From positions 1 through 39,526 of the forward strand of contig PWGY01000177.1 of NCBI GenBank assembly GCA_003554665.1: a stretch of 39,526 nucleotides of DNA. Reading direction: 5' to 3'. The notes beneath the pieces were generated by a model, which saw only the letters and a list, made by a program, of their open reading frames with translations, searched no databases and had not been told where the DNA came from. The stretch is from Bacteroidales bacterium (GTDB taxonomy: Bacteria > Bacteroidota > Bacteroidia > Bacteroidales > UBA7960). Each line of letters starts with the position of its first letter. Within the stretch, counting starts at the first letter, position 1. Made by a program: the position numbers and the translations under genes. Positions 27,427-35,999 of this stretch are shown here, one piece after another.

Positions 27427-30321
27427 ATGATAAAAAAGGTTTTCAGGATCACCCTCAGTGTGTTGGTTATTTTGTTGATGCTGATGATTATACTCCCATA
27501 CGCATTTAGGGGGGTTATCCTGGACAGGGTGAAGCACGAACTCAATGAACAACTGGATGCAGAGGTGGACTTCCGCCGCCTTCAGTTGTCTATGTTGCGC
27601 AGCTTTCCTGATGTGTCGCTGATGATTGATGAACTGACGGTAATCAATGAAGCGCCCTTTGAAGGGGATACCCTGGCTGCAATTCACAGGACTTCCGTAA
27701 CGGTTGATTTGCGAAGTTTATGGGGCGATGGTTATGAGATTAAACGGATCAGGCTGGATCGGCCGGATCTGCGGCTGCGTTTTCTGGAGGATCGCAGCGC
27801 CAACTGGGACATTGTGCCTTCTCCTGAAACTGAACGTGAAGAGCCGGCCGAACCAGCTGACTTCCGGCTGGCCCTTCGCAGCGTGCAGCTTGATGATGCC
27901 CGGGTATCTTATCATGACGATGTGTTTTTAACCTATATTGATGTTATTGGGCTTTCGGGGGTTTTCCGCGGTGACCTGACCATGGATGTGACCACGCTGC
28001 GAACGCAGGATGCGGGCATCGAATCACTCAACCTCCGGTACGACCGCTTTCCCATCCTCAATGATATTAATGTGCGCCTTACAGCGGAAATGGATATGGA
28101 TATGCGTGACTGGTTGTTCACTTTCCGTGACAATGAGTTTTGGCTGAATGAGCTGCCGCTTGAGTTTGACGGGACGATCGGGCTGCCTGAAGGAGGCGGT
28201 ACCTCCATGGATTTCTCGTTTGCTGCTGCCCGATCCGATTTTGCATCCTTTTTGTCGCTGGTACCTGCGATGTATACCGGGGATTTTGATCAGCTTGAAT
28301 CTTCCGGCACGCTTGCACTGAACGGGCATGTAAATGGCTTGCTGAAAGGGGAGCAGATACCCGGTTTTGGTTTGACGCTGGAGGTGGATGATGGGATGTT
28401 TCGTTATCCTGACCTGCCGTCGGCCGTGAGCAATGTGAAGGTTGATGCAAATATTGCCAATACCGGATCAACAATGGATGGGGTGGAGGTGAACGTGCCT
28501 GTTATACGTATGGAGCTGGGAGATAATCCTCTGGAGGCTCGTTTTGCGATGCGCACTCCGGAAAGTGATCCCTGGGTGGATATGGCGTTGCACGGCCGGC
28601 TGAACCTCGGTGAACTGGGCGGGTTTTTCCCGTTGGAGGAAGGAATGGAGTTAGGTGGCAGGCTGGAAAGCAATATGGAGGCCCGCGGATATCTTTCAGC
28701 ACTGGAAAGGGGTGAATATGATGCGTTTCATGCTTCCGGCGGATTGCAGGCTGATGGTGTCAGGGCTGTTGCAGGATGGCTGACCCATCCGTTTGAGATG
28801 GAGCGTCTGGAGGCCGGGTTCAGCCCCAGTCAGTTTAACCTGACGGATTTTCGCGCAAGGATGGGCGACAGCGACCTGAGTGCCAGTGGACACATTGACA
28901 ATATGCTCCATTATTTGATGGAAGGACAAATGTTGTCTGGCAGTTTTGATGTGCACTCATCGCATCTGAATCTGAACCAGCTGTTGGAAGATATGCCGGA
29001 GACTGTTCCTGATGATGAGCCCATGGAACTCACCGTGATCAGGGTGCCGGAAAATGTCAGCTTCAGCCTCAGCTCAAGGGTAGACCGTCTGCAGTTTGGA
29101 AGCATGGATTTGGCCAATGTGCACGGGGATGTTCAGGTGGTGGATCAGACTGCCCTTCTGGATCAGTTGCGGATGGATTTTCTTGGGGGTGAACTGGCTC
29201 TGAACGGCTCATACCGGACCGTGGAGGCTGATCCCGAGGTTTCTTTCGGTCTTGACTTTTCTTCTTTTGATTTTCGTGAGGCTTTCAATACGTTCAATAC
29301 TGTCCGGTTGCTGGCCCCTGTCGGTGAATATGCCTCCGGAATGGTTTCAGGGCAGTTGTCAATTGATGCCCGTCTGGATGAGTCACTCCAGCCGAAACTT
29401 GAGACGCTTTCCGGAAGCGGAAATCTCCGGTCGACTTCCATGGAAGTGAATAACATTCCGGCACTTGTGGCCCTGGCTGATCGGGTGCATATGGATATGT
29501 TCAGGGAGCTGTCTTTGCGTGATCTGTTTGTGCAGTTTGCGTTTTCTGACGGGAAAGTGGAGACTGAACCGTTTGAGTTTTCTTTTGGTCAGTCGCAGGC
29601 TGTGGTGAGTGGTGCTACGTGGTTTGACCAACGTATTGATTATGTGTTGCGATTTGATATACCCAGGGAACAATTTGGATCGAGGGCGAATCAGGCATTG
29701 GATGATCTGGTAAGCCGGGCTCATGACCGGGGACTTGATGTGCGCCCTGGCGATAGGGTGCAGCTGGATGTGAAAATCGGGGGGATGATCACCAGCCCTG
29801 AGGTTTCTGTGGGTTTGCCCGGAATGATTGACGATGTTCGTGATCGCATGCGGGATGAAGCCGAACGACTGATCAGGCAGGAGGTTGATGATGCCCGTGA
29901 AAGGGTGGAGGAAGAGGTGCGTGATCGTGTGGATGATGCCCGTGAAGAAGTCAGCGAAAGGCTTGAAGCACGAGCTCAGCAGGTTATTGAGGAAGCTGAA
30001 GATCGTGCTGCACGCATCCGCCGGGAGGCTGAACGGGGTGCGGACAGGGTTCGCGAGGAGGCACGCAATCAGGCAGAAAAACTACTGGAAGAGGCCAGTG
30101 GTCCGATCGCCCGTGCAGCAGCCAGACGTACGGGTGAGGCCCTGGTCAGGGAGGCAGATCGCAGGGCAGAGCAGCTTGAGTCCGAAGCGGATAATCGTGC
30201 CAGCCGACTGACTGAAGAGGCCCGCAGACAGGCTGAAAGAATCCGCCGGGGAGAAGAGGAGCCGGAGGAATCCGAAGAGTCTGGGGAATCCGGAGATCCT
30301 GAGGATAATAGCTCCGGTTAA
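27427..30321 (+). CDS. AsmA-family envelope protein with long charged helical tail
   Basis: AsmA-like proteins are inner-membrane-anchored, bridge-like proteins implicated in lipid transport to the outer membrane. Residues 5-28 form one transmembrane helix (FRITLSVLVILLMLMIILPY). A typical AsmA start follows (LDAEVDFRRLQLSMLRSFPDVSLMIDELTV), then a long beta-rich body with an AsmA-type C-terminal region (about 560-780: GGELALNGSYRTVEADPEVSF, SGQLSIDARL, GSGNLRSTSMEVNNIPAL). From about residue 800 to 964 the sequence changes to a highly charged, Ala/Arg/Glu-rich helix, for example ADRVREEARNQAEKLLEEA, ending in an acidic Glu/Ser stretch. That tail is not part of the core family. It abuts the convergent thioesterase gene without a gap. 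No partner genes are nearby. Confidence 0.88.
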   Translation: MIKKVFRITLSVLVILLMLMIILPYAFRGVILDRVKHELNEQLDAEVDFRRLQLSMLRSFPDVSLMIDELTVINEAPFEGDTLAAIHRTSVTVDLRSLWGDGYEIKRIRLDRPDLRLRFLEDRSANWDIVPSPETEREEPAEPADFRLALRSVQLDDARVSYHDDVFLTYIDVIGLSGVFRGDLTMDVTTLRTQDAGIESLNLRYDRFPILNDINVRLTAEMDMDMRDWLFTFRDNEFWLNELPLEFDGTIGLPEGGGTSMDFSFAAARSDFASFLSLVPAMYTGDFDQLESSGTLALNGHVNGLLKGEQIPGFGLTLEVDDGMFRYPDLPSAVSNVKVDANIANTGSTMDGVEVNVPVIRMELGDNPLEARFAMRTPESDPWVDMALHGRLNLGELGGFFPLEEGMELGGRLESNMEARGYLSALERGEYDAFHASGGLQADGVRAVAGWLTHPFEMERLEAGFSPSQFNLTDFRARMGDSDLSASGHIDNMLHYLMEGQMLSGSFDVHSSHLNLNQLLEDMPETVPDDEPMELTVIRVPENVSFSLSSRVDRLQFGSMDLANVHGDVQVVDQTALLDQLRMDFLGGELALNGSYRTVEADPEVSFGLDFSSFDFREAFNTFNTVRLLAPVGEYASGMVSGQLSIDARLDESLQPKLETLSGSGNLRSTSMEVNNIPALVALADRVHMDMFRELSLRDLFVQFAFSDGKVETEPFEFSFGQSQAVVSGATWFDQRIDYVLRFDIPREQFGSRANQALDDLVSRAHDRGLDVRPGDRVQLDVKIGGMITSPEVSVGLPGMIDDVRDRMRDEAERLIRQEVDDARERVEEEVRDRVDDAREEVSERLEARAQQVIEEAEDRAARIRREAERGADRVREEARNQAEKLLEEASGPIARAAARRTGEALVREADRRAEQLESEADNRASRLTEEARRQAERIRRGEEEPEESEESGESGDPEDNSSG

Positions 30322-30741
30322 TTACTTTATTGACTCAAGGAAAGACTTCTCATCCACCACATATCTCGTATGGGTGCCAAACCCGATTTTTCCCTTGCTG
30401 TCAAAGGCTTCGATGTTGAAAATCAGCTTGCGTCCTTCTGAGCTGACCAGTTCGGCTTTTGCTTCTACGGTATCACCCAGTGGTGTTGCTTTTACGTGTT
30501 TGATGTCGATGGCTGTACCAACGGTGGTTTGTCCTTCTTTCAGCAGGGGTTCCGCACCCTTCCAGGCGGCTTTTTCCATCAGCGCCACCATGGCTGGTGT
30601 GGCCAGTACTTTTAGGGTGCCTGAGCCATGGTTCAGGGCGGTGTCGGATTCTGCCACTTTTAAGGTTTGCCGGCTTGGTGGCTGGCTGAGGGATGACTCC
30701 CCATCGGGCTGTTGTTGATTGGTTGGTTTTTGGTTTTTCAT
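30322..30741 (-). CDS. FlK-like hotdog-fold thioesterase
   Basis: Small acyl-CoA thioesterase of the hotdog fold. The core (residues 40-139) has VLATPAMVALMEKAA, GQTTVGTAIDIKHVKATPLGD and GKIGFGTHTRYVVD. T48, E56 and H82 are spaced as the Thr-Glu-His catalytic triad of fluoroacetyl-CoA thioesterase FlK. I chose the ATG at 30741 (139 residues); an in-frame start at 30840 adds 33 residues without similarity. Even so, residues 1-25 are low complexity (NQKPTNQQQ, SSLSQPPSRQ) and encoded by a CCAA-rich stretch, so the true start is uncertain. The substrate is unknown; a general housekeeping thioesterase is likelier than fluoroacetate resistance. Its stop abuts the asmA-like stop exactly. Confidence 0.82.
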   Translation of the reverse strand: MKNQKPTNQQQPDGESSLSQPPSRQTLKVAESDTALNHGSGTLKVLATPAMVALMEKAAWKGAEPLLKEGQTTVGTAIDIKHVKATPLGDTVEAKAELVSSEGRKLIFNIEAFDSKGKIGFGTHTRYVVDEKSFLESIK

Positions 30742-30842
30742 GGGATGTGGTTCGTTTTGGTTGTTTGTATTGGGCGCATGGGGCTTTTCATCAATAACAT
30801 TTTTGACGAAAAACGCCTCCTGCCCCAAAGGACCGGGCAATC

Positions 30843-30878
30843 GTAACCATAGGCAATGGCGTAACTATAGGCAATGGC
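30843..30878. repeat. 18-bp tandem duplication
   Basis: GTAACCATAGGCAATGGC (30843-30860) is repeated with one mismatch at 30861-30878, followed by a decayed third partial unit. It lies in the likely leader of the thioesterase gene. Confidence 0.92.
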
Positions 30879-30938
30879 ATAACCAATGGGAACTTTCATA
30901 CCCAGTGGCAATGGCTTCAAAACAGCCACGGCTCAGTA

Positions 30939-30963
30939 CAAAGATAAAAATCTTATATCTTTG
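30939..30963. promoter_or_regulatory. Inverted pair of perfect -7 boxes (divergent promoters or palindrome)
   Basis: CAAAGATA (30939-30946) and TATCTTTG (30956-30963) are perfect inverted copies separated by 9 bp. Each reads TATCTTTG outward on its own strand, an exact TAnnTTTG match. The minus-strand box would serve the thioesterase with a leader of about 200 nt. The plus-strand box would serve xthA with a leader of about 310 nt, or an unannotated RNA. Alternatively the whole is an operator-like palindrome. Confidence 0.45.
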
Positions 30964-31167
30964 GCGCGCCCAGGGCGGGTGCTCCGGTTTGATAAAAAAC
31001 GGCCCTTATATTAAACCTTCGGCATTTTAATTCGTCCAAATGAGATGGATAGCTGTGTCTTGCGGGGTTTTGCATGGCTTACTTCTGCGATTAATTTGCT
31101 GGTAGCCAGGAGTGTACAAGGGGCGGCCGGGAAACCTGTCAGGAGGCAGATACCGAACCGGGAGGCC

Positions 31168-31245
31168 GGGCAGATTAATGGGTGACAGGCCGGCGCAACC
31201 TGTCCGGGCATATTGCCGGGTGACAGGCCGACGTAACATAACCTG
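31168..31245. repeat. 38-40-bp imperfect tandem duplication before xthA
   Basis: Units at 31168-31205 and 31206-31245 share GGGTGACAGGCCG and flanking matches, including GGGCA at each start. The second unit is slightly longer by an insertion. No gene is visible in the rest of 30964-31280. Confidence 0.8.
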
Positions 31246-31280
31246 ACCCTATCATCAGAAAGACAAAAGACCAATAGTTT

Positions 31281-32042
31281 ATGTATATTCTTTCTTACAA
31301 CGTAAACGGAATCCGGGCTGCCATGTCGAAGGGGCTGGCAGAATGGCTTGAACAGGAGAAACCAGATGTTGTATGTATTCAGGAAACCAAGGCACAGCCG
31401 GAGCAGATTCCCCAGTTGCCGCTTGAAAGCCTGGGGTATCACTGTTACTGGTTTTCTGCCGAACGGCGCGGGTACAGTGGGGTGGGTATCCTCTCACGGC
31501 AGAAACCCGACCATGTGGAATATGGAATGGGCATGGAAAAATATGACCGTGAGGGGCGCGTGATCCGGGCTGATTTCAGGGATCGCACGGTTCTGAGTGT
31601 ATATCACCCCAATGGAAGTGCCAATGAAGTAAGGCACAACTACAAAATGGATTGGCTGGAGGATTTTGCCGCTTATGCAGGTGAGTTAAAGCAGCGGCGG
31701 CCGGGCTTGATCATTTCGGGTGATTATAACATCTGTCATAAAGATATTGACATTCATGACCCGGTAAGGCATGCCAATACCTCCGGTTTTCTGCCTGAAG
31801 AGCGTGCCTGGGTGACCCGCTTCCTGGATCAGGGTTTTGCAGACTCTTTCCGTCATTTTAACGGGGAACCGCATCAATATACCTGGTGGAGCTTTCGCGC
31901 CAATGCCCGGAAGCGAAACCTGGGCTGGCGCATTGATTATAATATGGTGGGCGAGGAACTGGTGCCTGACCTGCAGGATGCCGGCATCATGCCGGAGGTA
32001 AAGCATTCGGATCATTGCCCTGCGTGGGTGGTTGTTGGTTAA
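31281..32042 (+). CDS. xthA: Exodeoxyribonuclease III (AP endonuclease)
   Basis: Base-excision repair enzyme with AP endonuclease and 3'-5' exonuclease activity. The 253-residue exonuclease-endonuclease-phosphatase fold shows N7 (YNVNGIR), E35 (IQETKA), D148 and N150 (SGDYNI), WRIDYNM, and the catalytic H245 in SDHCPAW. Length and motifs are normal. The start at 31281 gives MYILSYNVNGIR, matching the family N-terminus. No promoter is obvious immediately upstream; the nearest good -7 box is about 320 bp away. Confidence 0.96.
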   Translation: MYILSYNVNGIRAAMSKGLAEWLEQEKPDVVCIQETKAQPEQIPQLPLESLGYHCYWFSAERRGYSGVGILSRQKPDHVEYGMGMEKYDREGRVIRADFRDRTVLSVYHPNGSANEVRHNYKMDWLEDFAAYAGELKQRRPGLIISGDYNICHKDIDIHDPVRHANTSGFLPEERAWVTRFLDQGFADSFRHFNGEPHQYTWWSFRANARKRNLGWRIDYNMVGEELVPDLQDAGIMPEVKHSDHCPAWVVVG

Positions 32043-32043
32043 C

Positions 32044-32056
32044 GGCGCTTCGCGCC
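32044..32056. other. Short hairpin directly after xthA stop
   Basis: GGCGC-TTC-GCGCC, a perfect 5-bp stem with a TTC loop, one base after the xthA stop codon. The stem-TTC-stem form resembles the dispersed elements, but it lacks their tail and there is no T-tract, so terminator function is uncertain. Downstream 32057-32150 is rich in GTTGGTT-like words. Confidence 0.5.
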
Positions 32057-32209
32057 TTGGTTGTTGGTTCTCATGGGATGAGGGAGGTGGCGGTAGCCCA
32101 TGGCCATAGGACGAGGCTGAGCAGTTGTTGGTTAGTTGGTGGTTGGTTTTTGTGGTGGAAAATTTATGGCATTTTTTTTGATTTGTCATAATCGTATTGT
32201 ATGAACATT

Positions 32210-32217
32210 TAACTTTA
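32210..32217 (+). promoter_or_regulatory. Candidate -7 promoter box for adaptor-permease operon
   Basis: TAACTTTA followed by C, the same form seen before ribF and the asmA-like gene, 53 bp upstream of the ATG at 32271. No matching -33 at normal spacing. Confidence 0.38.
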
Positions 32218-32270
32218 CGCACTGTTTAACAGTGGCTTTCTCCTTATTTGTTTTATATCCGGTTATCATT

Positions 32271-33512
32271 ATGAAGAAGAAAAAGTTTATTCTGATTGGC
32301 ATCGGGGTTGTTTTGGTGGCCTCTTTGTGGTATTTCCTGCGGGATGAGGGCGCTGCCCCGGAGATGATTTGTGTGCCTGTGGAGCGCGGAGACTTTGATG
32401 TGAGCGTGTTTACCAGCGGTGAGCTGGAGGCCAAAAATTCGACAGATATTCTCGGGCCGAGCCGTTTGCGACAAGTTCGGGTAAATAATGCCCAGATCGC
32501 TGATATGGTGCCGGAAGGAACGGTGGTCAGTAAAGGGGACTGGGTGGCAACCCTTGACCGTACCGATATCAGTAACCGTATTCTTGACAGGGAAACAGAG
32601 TTGGAGCAACTCGAAACTTCCTTTACCCAGACACAACTCGATACAACCATGGAGTTGCGAAGCGCCCGCAATGACCTGGTTAACCTGCAGTTTGCCTATG
32701 AGGAAGCCAAAATCAGCCTGGAACAGTCCCAATATGAGCCCCCGGCCACCATCCGTCAGGCGGAAATCAGCATGGAGCAAGCCCAGCGGGCTTATGACCA
32801 GGCATTGGAGAATTACGAACTGCGCAGGCAACAGGCAGAAGCCAGGATGCGGGAAATTACTTCATCCCTGAATCAGGAAAGGCGCCGTTATGAAGAAATC
32901 CTGGCGGTAATGGATGAATTTGAAATTTATGCCCCACAGGATGGAATGGTCATATACCGGAGAAACTGGGACGGAACCCGTTTCGGTGTAGGGTCGCAGA
33001 TCAATGCCTGGGACAACACAGTGGCGACACTTCCTGACTTTTCTTTGATGATGTCAAGAACCTATGTCAACGAAATTGACATCAGCAGGGTAAGTGTTAA
33101 TCAGCCGGCAGAGATCATTGTGGATGCATTTCCTGATAAAACTTTCACCGGTTTTGTAACTGAAGTGGCCAATATCGGGGAGCAAAGACCCAACCAGGAC
33201 GCAAGGGTGTTTGAGGTGAAGATTGAGATCAATGAGTCCGATACCATTATGCGTCCGGCCATGACCACAAAAAACACCATCATTACCCATGTGGAAGAGG
33301 ATGTGTTATTTATTCCCATTGAGGGGATTCATGCGGCCGATACCATCAATTATGTCTTTGTAAACAGAAATGATCGTCCGTATAAACAACAAGTGATCAC
33401 AGGTATTCGCAACGATGATCAGATCGTTATCAAAGAAGGGCTGGAGGAAGGTGACCGGGTCTACCTTACAGTTCCACCCGATCCTGATAATATCCCTCTG
33501 AATACATTATAA
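32271..33512 (+). CDS. HlyD/MacA-type periplasmic adaptor subunit
   Basis: Membrane-fusion protein connecting an inner-membrane transporter to the outer membrane. It has one N-terminal anchor (KKFILIGIGVVLVASLWYF), a lipoyl half-motif (MVPEGTVVSKGDWVATLD) and a long helical hairpin (about residues 95-205) rich in Gln and Glu. The second lipoyl half follows (IYAPQDGMVIYRRNWDGTRF), then beta-barrel and membrane-proximal domains ending in GLEEGDRVYLTVPPDPDN. I chose ATG at 32271 (413 residues); an upstream in-frame GTG at 32232 adds an unsupported 13 residues. The next gene is a MacB-type permease 110 bp downstream, so this is probably a MacAB-like system. The last five codons and stop form the first unit of a 25-bp tandem repeat. 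Confidence 0.9.
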   Translation: MKKKKFILIGIGVVLVASLWYFLRDEGAAPEMICVPVERGDFDVSVFTSGELEAKNSTDILGPSRLRQVRVNNAQIADMVPEGTVVSKGDWVATLDRTDISNRILDRETELEQLETSFTQTQLDTTMELRSARNDLVNLQFAYEEAKISLEQSQYEPPATIRQAEISMEQAQRAYDQALENYELRRQQAEARMREITSSLNQERRRYEEILAVMDEFEIYAPQDGMVIYRRNWDGTRFGVGSQINAWDNTVATLPDFSLMMSRTYVNEIDISRVSVNQPAEIIVDAFPDKTFTGFVTEVANIGEQRPNQDARVFEVKIEINESDTIMRPAMTTKNTIITHVEEDVLFIPIEGIHAADTINYVFVNRNDRPYKQQVITGIRNDDQIVIKEGLEEGDRVYLTVPPDPDNIPLNTL

Positions 33513-33545
33513 TTGCTGTGTTCTGAATATATTATAATTGCTGTG
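33496..33545. repeat. 25-bp tandem duplication spanning the adaptor stop codon
   Basis: Units 33496-33520 and 33521-33545 both contain ATTATAATTGCTGTG and differ at only two positions. The first includes the final codons and stop of the adaptor gene. A third, diverged copy at 33596-33620 precedes the permease start, with similarity extending back to about 33583. Confidence 0.93.
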
Positions 33546-33622
33546 ACGGGTGGAACCACTACTTTATTATTGATACCAGCGGAGTGATATTATGCCCCTG
33601 AATAACATATAATAGCTGCATC

Positions 33623-34984
33623 ATGAAGTTACTGGAAAAGTATTTTTACAACCTGAATATCGCCCTTGAGTCGGTTTTTGCCAACCGTTTCCGTTCCATC
33701 CTGACTGCGCTGGGGATCATTTTTGGTGTGGCTGCCGTGATTGCGATGCTGGCTATTGGCAATGGTGCCCGGCAGGAGATTCTTGAGCAGATGAAGATGG
33801 TGGGGGTCAACAATATCATTATTCGTCCGATCTATGCAGAAGACGGCAGACCTGAAGAGGAGGAAGGCCGCTTTTCACCGGGGCTTACGTTGCAGGATGT
33901 GGAAAGTATCCAAAGGATCGTTCCCACTGTGGAACGCCTCAGTCCGGAAGTGCAAATCAGTGCCTATGCCATGGCCAACGGAATCCGCCGGCCGGTAAGG
34001 GTGGCAGGTGTCAGTCCGAATTATTTTGATGTGTTTTCGCTTGGTTTGTCGCGTGGAAAAATGTTTTCTGACGAACAGGTGGAAAAAGGCGCCCCGGTGG
34101 CTGTTATTGGCAACAACATCCGGGCAATCTTTTTTGGGAATTCGGATCCTGTCGGGCAACAGATCAAAGCAGGGAACAACTGGCTTACAGTGATAGGTGT
34201 GGTGGAAGATCGAATGGTAAGTGAAGATGCAGCGGCCAGCCTGGGGGTAAGTGAGTTCAATAATGTGATCTACACCCCGGTGCAAACTATGTTGCTGCGG
34301 TTTCAGGATCGGTCGGCCATCAATATCGAGGACATTCAGATTTCCAGGCGGGGAGGCCGTGGCCGTGGGGGTGGAGTTGTGGTCGCCAGCAGCAACAACA
34401 ACGACAACGGTGAAGCTGTTGAGTATGAAAATTATCATCAGCTCGACAGGGTGGTTGTACAGGTGGCGGAATCCGGGCAGTTGTCCGTATCGGCCGACCT
34501 TATAAGACGTATGCTTTACAGGCGGCACAACAACGTGGAAGATTTTGAGGTGATCATTCCGGAGTTGTTGCTTGAGCAGGAGCAGCGAACCCGTGAGATT
34601 TTTAATGTGGTTTTGGGTGCCATTGCCGGCATTTCCCTGATCGTAGGAGGGATCGGTATTATGAATATTATGCTGGCTTCGGTGATGGAACGAACCAAGG
34701 AGATCGGTGTGCGCCTGGCCATCGGGGCTAAAAAGACCGATGTGGTCTTCCAGTTTCTCTCAGAATCGACTTTCATTAGTGTGGCAGGAGGTATTATTGG
34801 TATTTTTCTGGGGATCGGTCTCTCCAGAGGTATCATGCATTTTACAGATATCCTGACAATAGTGTCCCTGACATCCATTTTGATCTCCTTCGGAGTGGCG
34901 GCGACCGTGGGCATTGTGTTCGGTTACATGCCGGCTAAAAAAGCTGCTGCCAAGGATCCCGTGACTTCACTTCGCTACGAGTAG
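33623..34984 (+). CDS. MacB/FtsX-type ABC transporter permease
   Basis: Four-helix permease of the MacB class, which transmits mechanical movement across the envelope rather than forming a channel. N-terminal MacB_PCD start: NLNIALESVFANRFRSILTALGIIFGVAAVIAMLAIGNGAR (first helix about 25-45). A large periplasmic domain (about 50-325) carries a low-complexity loop with GGRGRGGG and SSNNNDN. Three C-terminal helices follow, with the conserved LIVGGIGIMNIMLASVMERTKEIG, and a terminus ending DPVTSLRYE. The 453-residue protein has no nucleotide-binding domain, and no ATPase gene follows before elbB, so the ATPase must be encoded elsewhere. The adaptor gene upstream is its evident partner. Confidence 0.92.
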   Translation: MKLLEKYFYNLNIALESVFANRFRSILTALGIIFGVAAVIAMLAIGNGARQEILEQMKMVGVNNIIIRPIYAEDGRPEEEEGRFSPGLTLQDVESIQRIVPTVERLSPEVQISAYAMANGIRRPVRVAGVSPNYFDVFSLGLSRGKMFSDEQVEKGAPVAVIGNNIRAIFFGNSDPVGQQIKAGNNWLTVIGVVEDRMVSEDAAASLGVSEFNNVIYTPVQTMLLRFQDRSAINIEDIQISRRGGRGRGGGVVVASSNNNDNGEAVEYENYHQLDRVVVQVAESGQLSVSADLIRRMLYRRHNNVEDFEVIIPELLLEQEQRTREIFNVVLGAIAGISLIVGGIGIMNIMLASVMERTKEIGVRLAIGAKKTDVVFQFLSESTFISVAGGIIGIFLGIGLSRGIMHFTDILTIVSLTSILISFGVAATVGIVFGYMPAKKAAAKDPVTSLRYE

Positions 34985-35023
34985 GTATTTAGCACCGGCA
35001 TAAGATGGTTCGTTGAGTTCCGC

Positions 35024-35185
35024 CCTGTCCTGGGGGGTCTGCTACTTGGCAATAAGGTTGCTTTTCCTTCAGAACCTCCTGTCGTCAGGGGTCTGCTACC
35101 AGGCAATACGATTGCTTTTCCTTTGAAACCATCCTGTTCTCAGGGGCTGACTCACCGGTAATAAGCAGGTTATTGGTTCAGTGCC
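35024..35185. repeat. 54-bp tandem repeat, two good units and a decayed third
   Basis: Units begin at 35024, 35078 and 35133, each opening with CCTGT followed shortly by a G-rich run. The first two share GGGGTCTGCTAC, GGCAATA and TTGCTTTTCCTT. The third keeps CAGGGG and GGTAATAAG. It follows the permease stop by about 40 bp. Confidence 0.9.
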
Positions 35186-35252
35186 CATTGCGCAGGATTT
35201 AGTATTCCATTGTACAGGACTTAGTATTCCATTGCACAGGATTTAGCTATTC
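35186..35252. repeat. 22-bp tandem repeat, three units
   Basis: Units at 35186, 35208 and 35230 built on CATTGCACAGGATTTAGTAT; the third has one inserted base. It directly follows the 54-bp array but is unrelated to it in sequence. Confidence 0.93.
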
Positions 35253-35302
35253 CATGGCTTCCGGCAGATCCTCCATTATTAGGACTTTTCCTGCAAGATG
35301 AT

Positions 35303-35310
35303 TATATTTG
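35303..35310 (+). promoter_or_regulatory. Candidate -7 promoter box for elbB
   Basis: TATATTTG, an exact match to TAnnTTTG, 38 bp before the elbB start. No TTG is at the -33 spacing. Identical in sequence to the tyrS box. Confidence 0.5.
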
Positions 35311-35348
35311 GGTATTGATCCTGAATGTATAATTAAAACCTTGATACG

Positions 35349-35999
35349 ATGAAGAAATTTGCAGTGATTCTTGCCGGAAACGGTGTGTATGACGGAGCAG
35401 AAATTCATGAAGCAACCCTTTCGATGTATGCCATCAAAAAACAAGGGGCTGAATATGATGTGTTTGCCCCGGATATGGAACAGCATCACGTGGTGAACCA
35501 CCTCAACGGAGAAGAAATGAATGAGAAGCGCAATGTGTTGGTGGAGGCTGCCCGCATTGCCCGTGGAAACATCAAGCCCCTTGATCAGTTTGATCCGGCC
35601 GATTACGATGTTTTGCTGATGCCTGGTGGGTTCGGTGCGGCTAAAAACCTGAGTACTTTTGCTTTAGACGGCCCGGACTGTAAGGTGCAGCCTGATGTGG
35701 AAAAAGCCATCAACGGAATGCACCAGGCGGGCAAACCCATTGCGGCGCTTTGTATTTCACCTGCTGTTGTGGCCAGGGCGTTGGGCAAAGGCAAGATGAC
35801 CATAGGTCAGGATGAAGGAACTGCCGGTGCCATTGAGTCAATGGGAGGAGTTCATGAAACCACCAACCACGGAGAGGTGATCGTGGATGAGCAAAACAAA
35901 TTGTTTACCACCCCCTGCTATATGCTGGATGCCGATATCACACAGATTGCTGACGGGGCAGAAAACATTGTACGTGCTGTCCTTAAGTCTCTGAAGTAG
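35349..35999 (+). CDS. elbB: ElbB-type glyoxalase, DJ-1/PfpI superfamily
   Basis: Close homologue of E. coli ElbB, associated with isoprenoid biosynthesis by genetics and with glyoxalase activity in vitro; its physiological role is unsettled. The 216-residue protein shares MKKFAVILAGNGVYDGAEIHEA, INHL/NHLNGEEM-type and RNVLVEAARIARG segments, and MPGGFGAAKNLSTFA. The nucleophile elbow has C135 in ALCISPAV. The C-terminus has HGEVIVDEQNKLFTTPCYML. Full length. It is monocistronic with its own promoter box. The final codons (SLK and the stop) are part of the first unit of an 18-bp tandem repeat. Confidence 0.93.
   Translation: MKKFAVILAGNGVYDGAEIHEATLSMYAIKKQGAEYDVFAPDMEQHHVVNHLNGEEMNEKRNVLVEAARIARGNIKPLDQFDPADYDVLLMPGGFGAAKNLSTFALDGPDCKVQPDVEKAINGMHQAGKPIAALCISPAVVARALGKGKMTIGQDEGTAGAIESMGGVHETTNHGEVIVDEQNKLFTTPCYMLDADITQIADGAENIVRAVLKSLK

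Noticed and set aside
30322..30741. Fluoroacetate-resistance function for the FlK-like thioesterase
   Set aside because: The catalytic triad spacing matches FlK, but the family is broad in Bacteroidota and nothing nearby suggests organofluorine metabolism.
30964..31280. tRNA or known riboswitch in the gene-free stretch before xthA
   Set aside because: No TPsiC-like GGTTCRA segment, acceptor pairing or known riboswitch core was found by eye.
32232..32270. GTG start for the HlyD-type adaptor
   Set aside because: The added 13 residues precede a clean membrane anchor that starts at MKKKKF; the ATG at 32271 gives the usual form.
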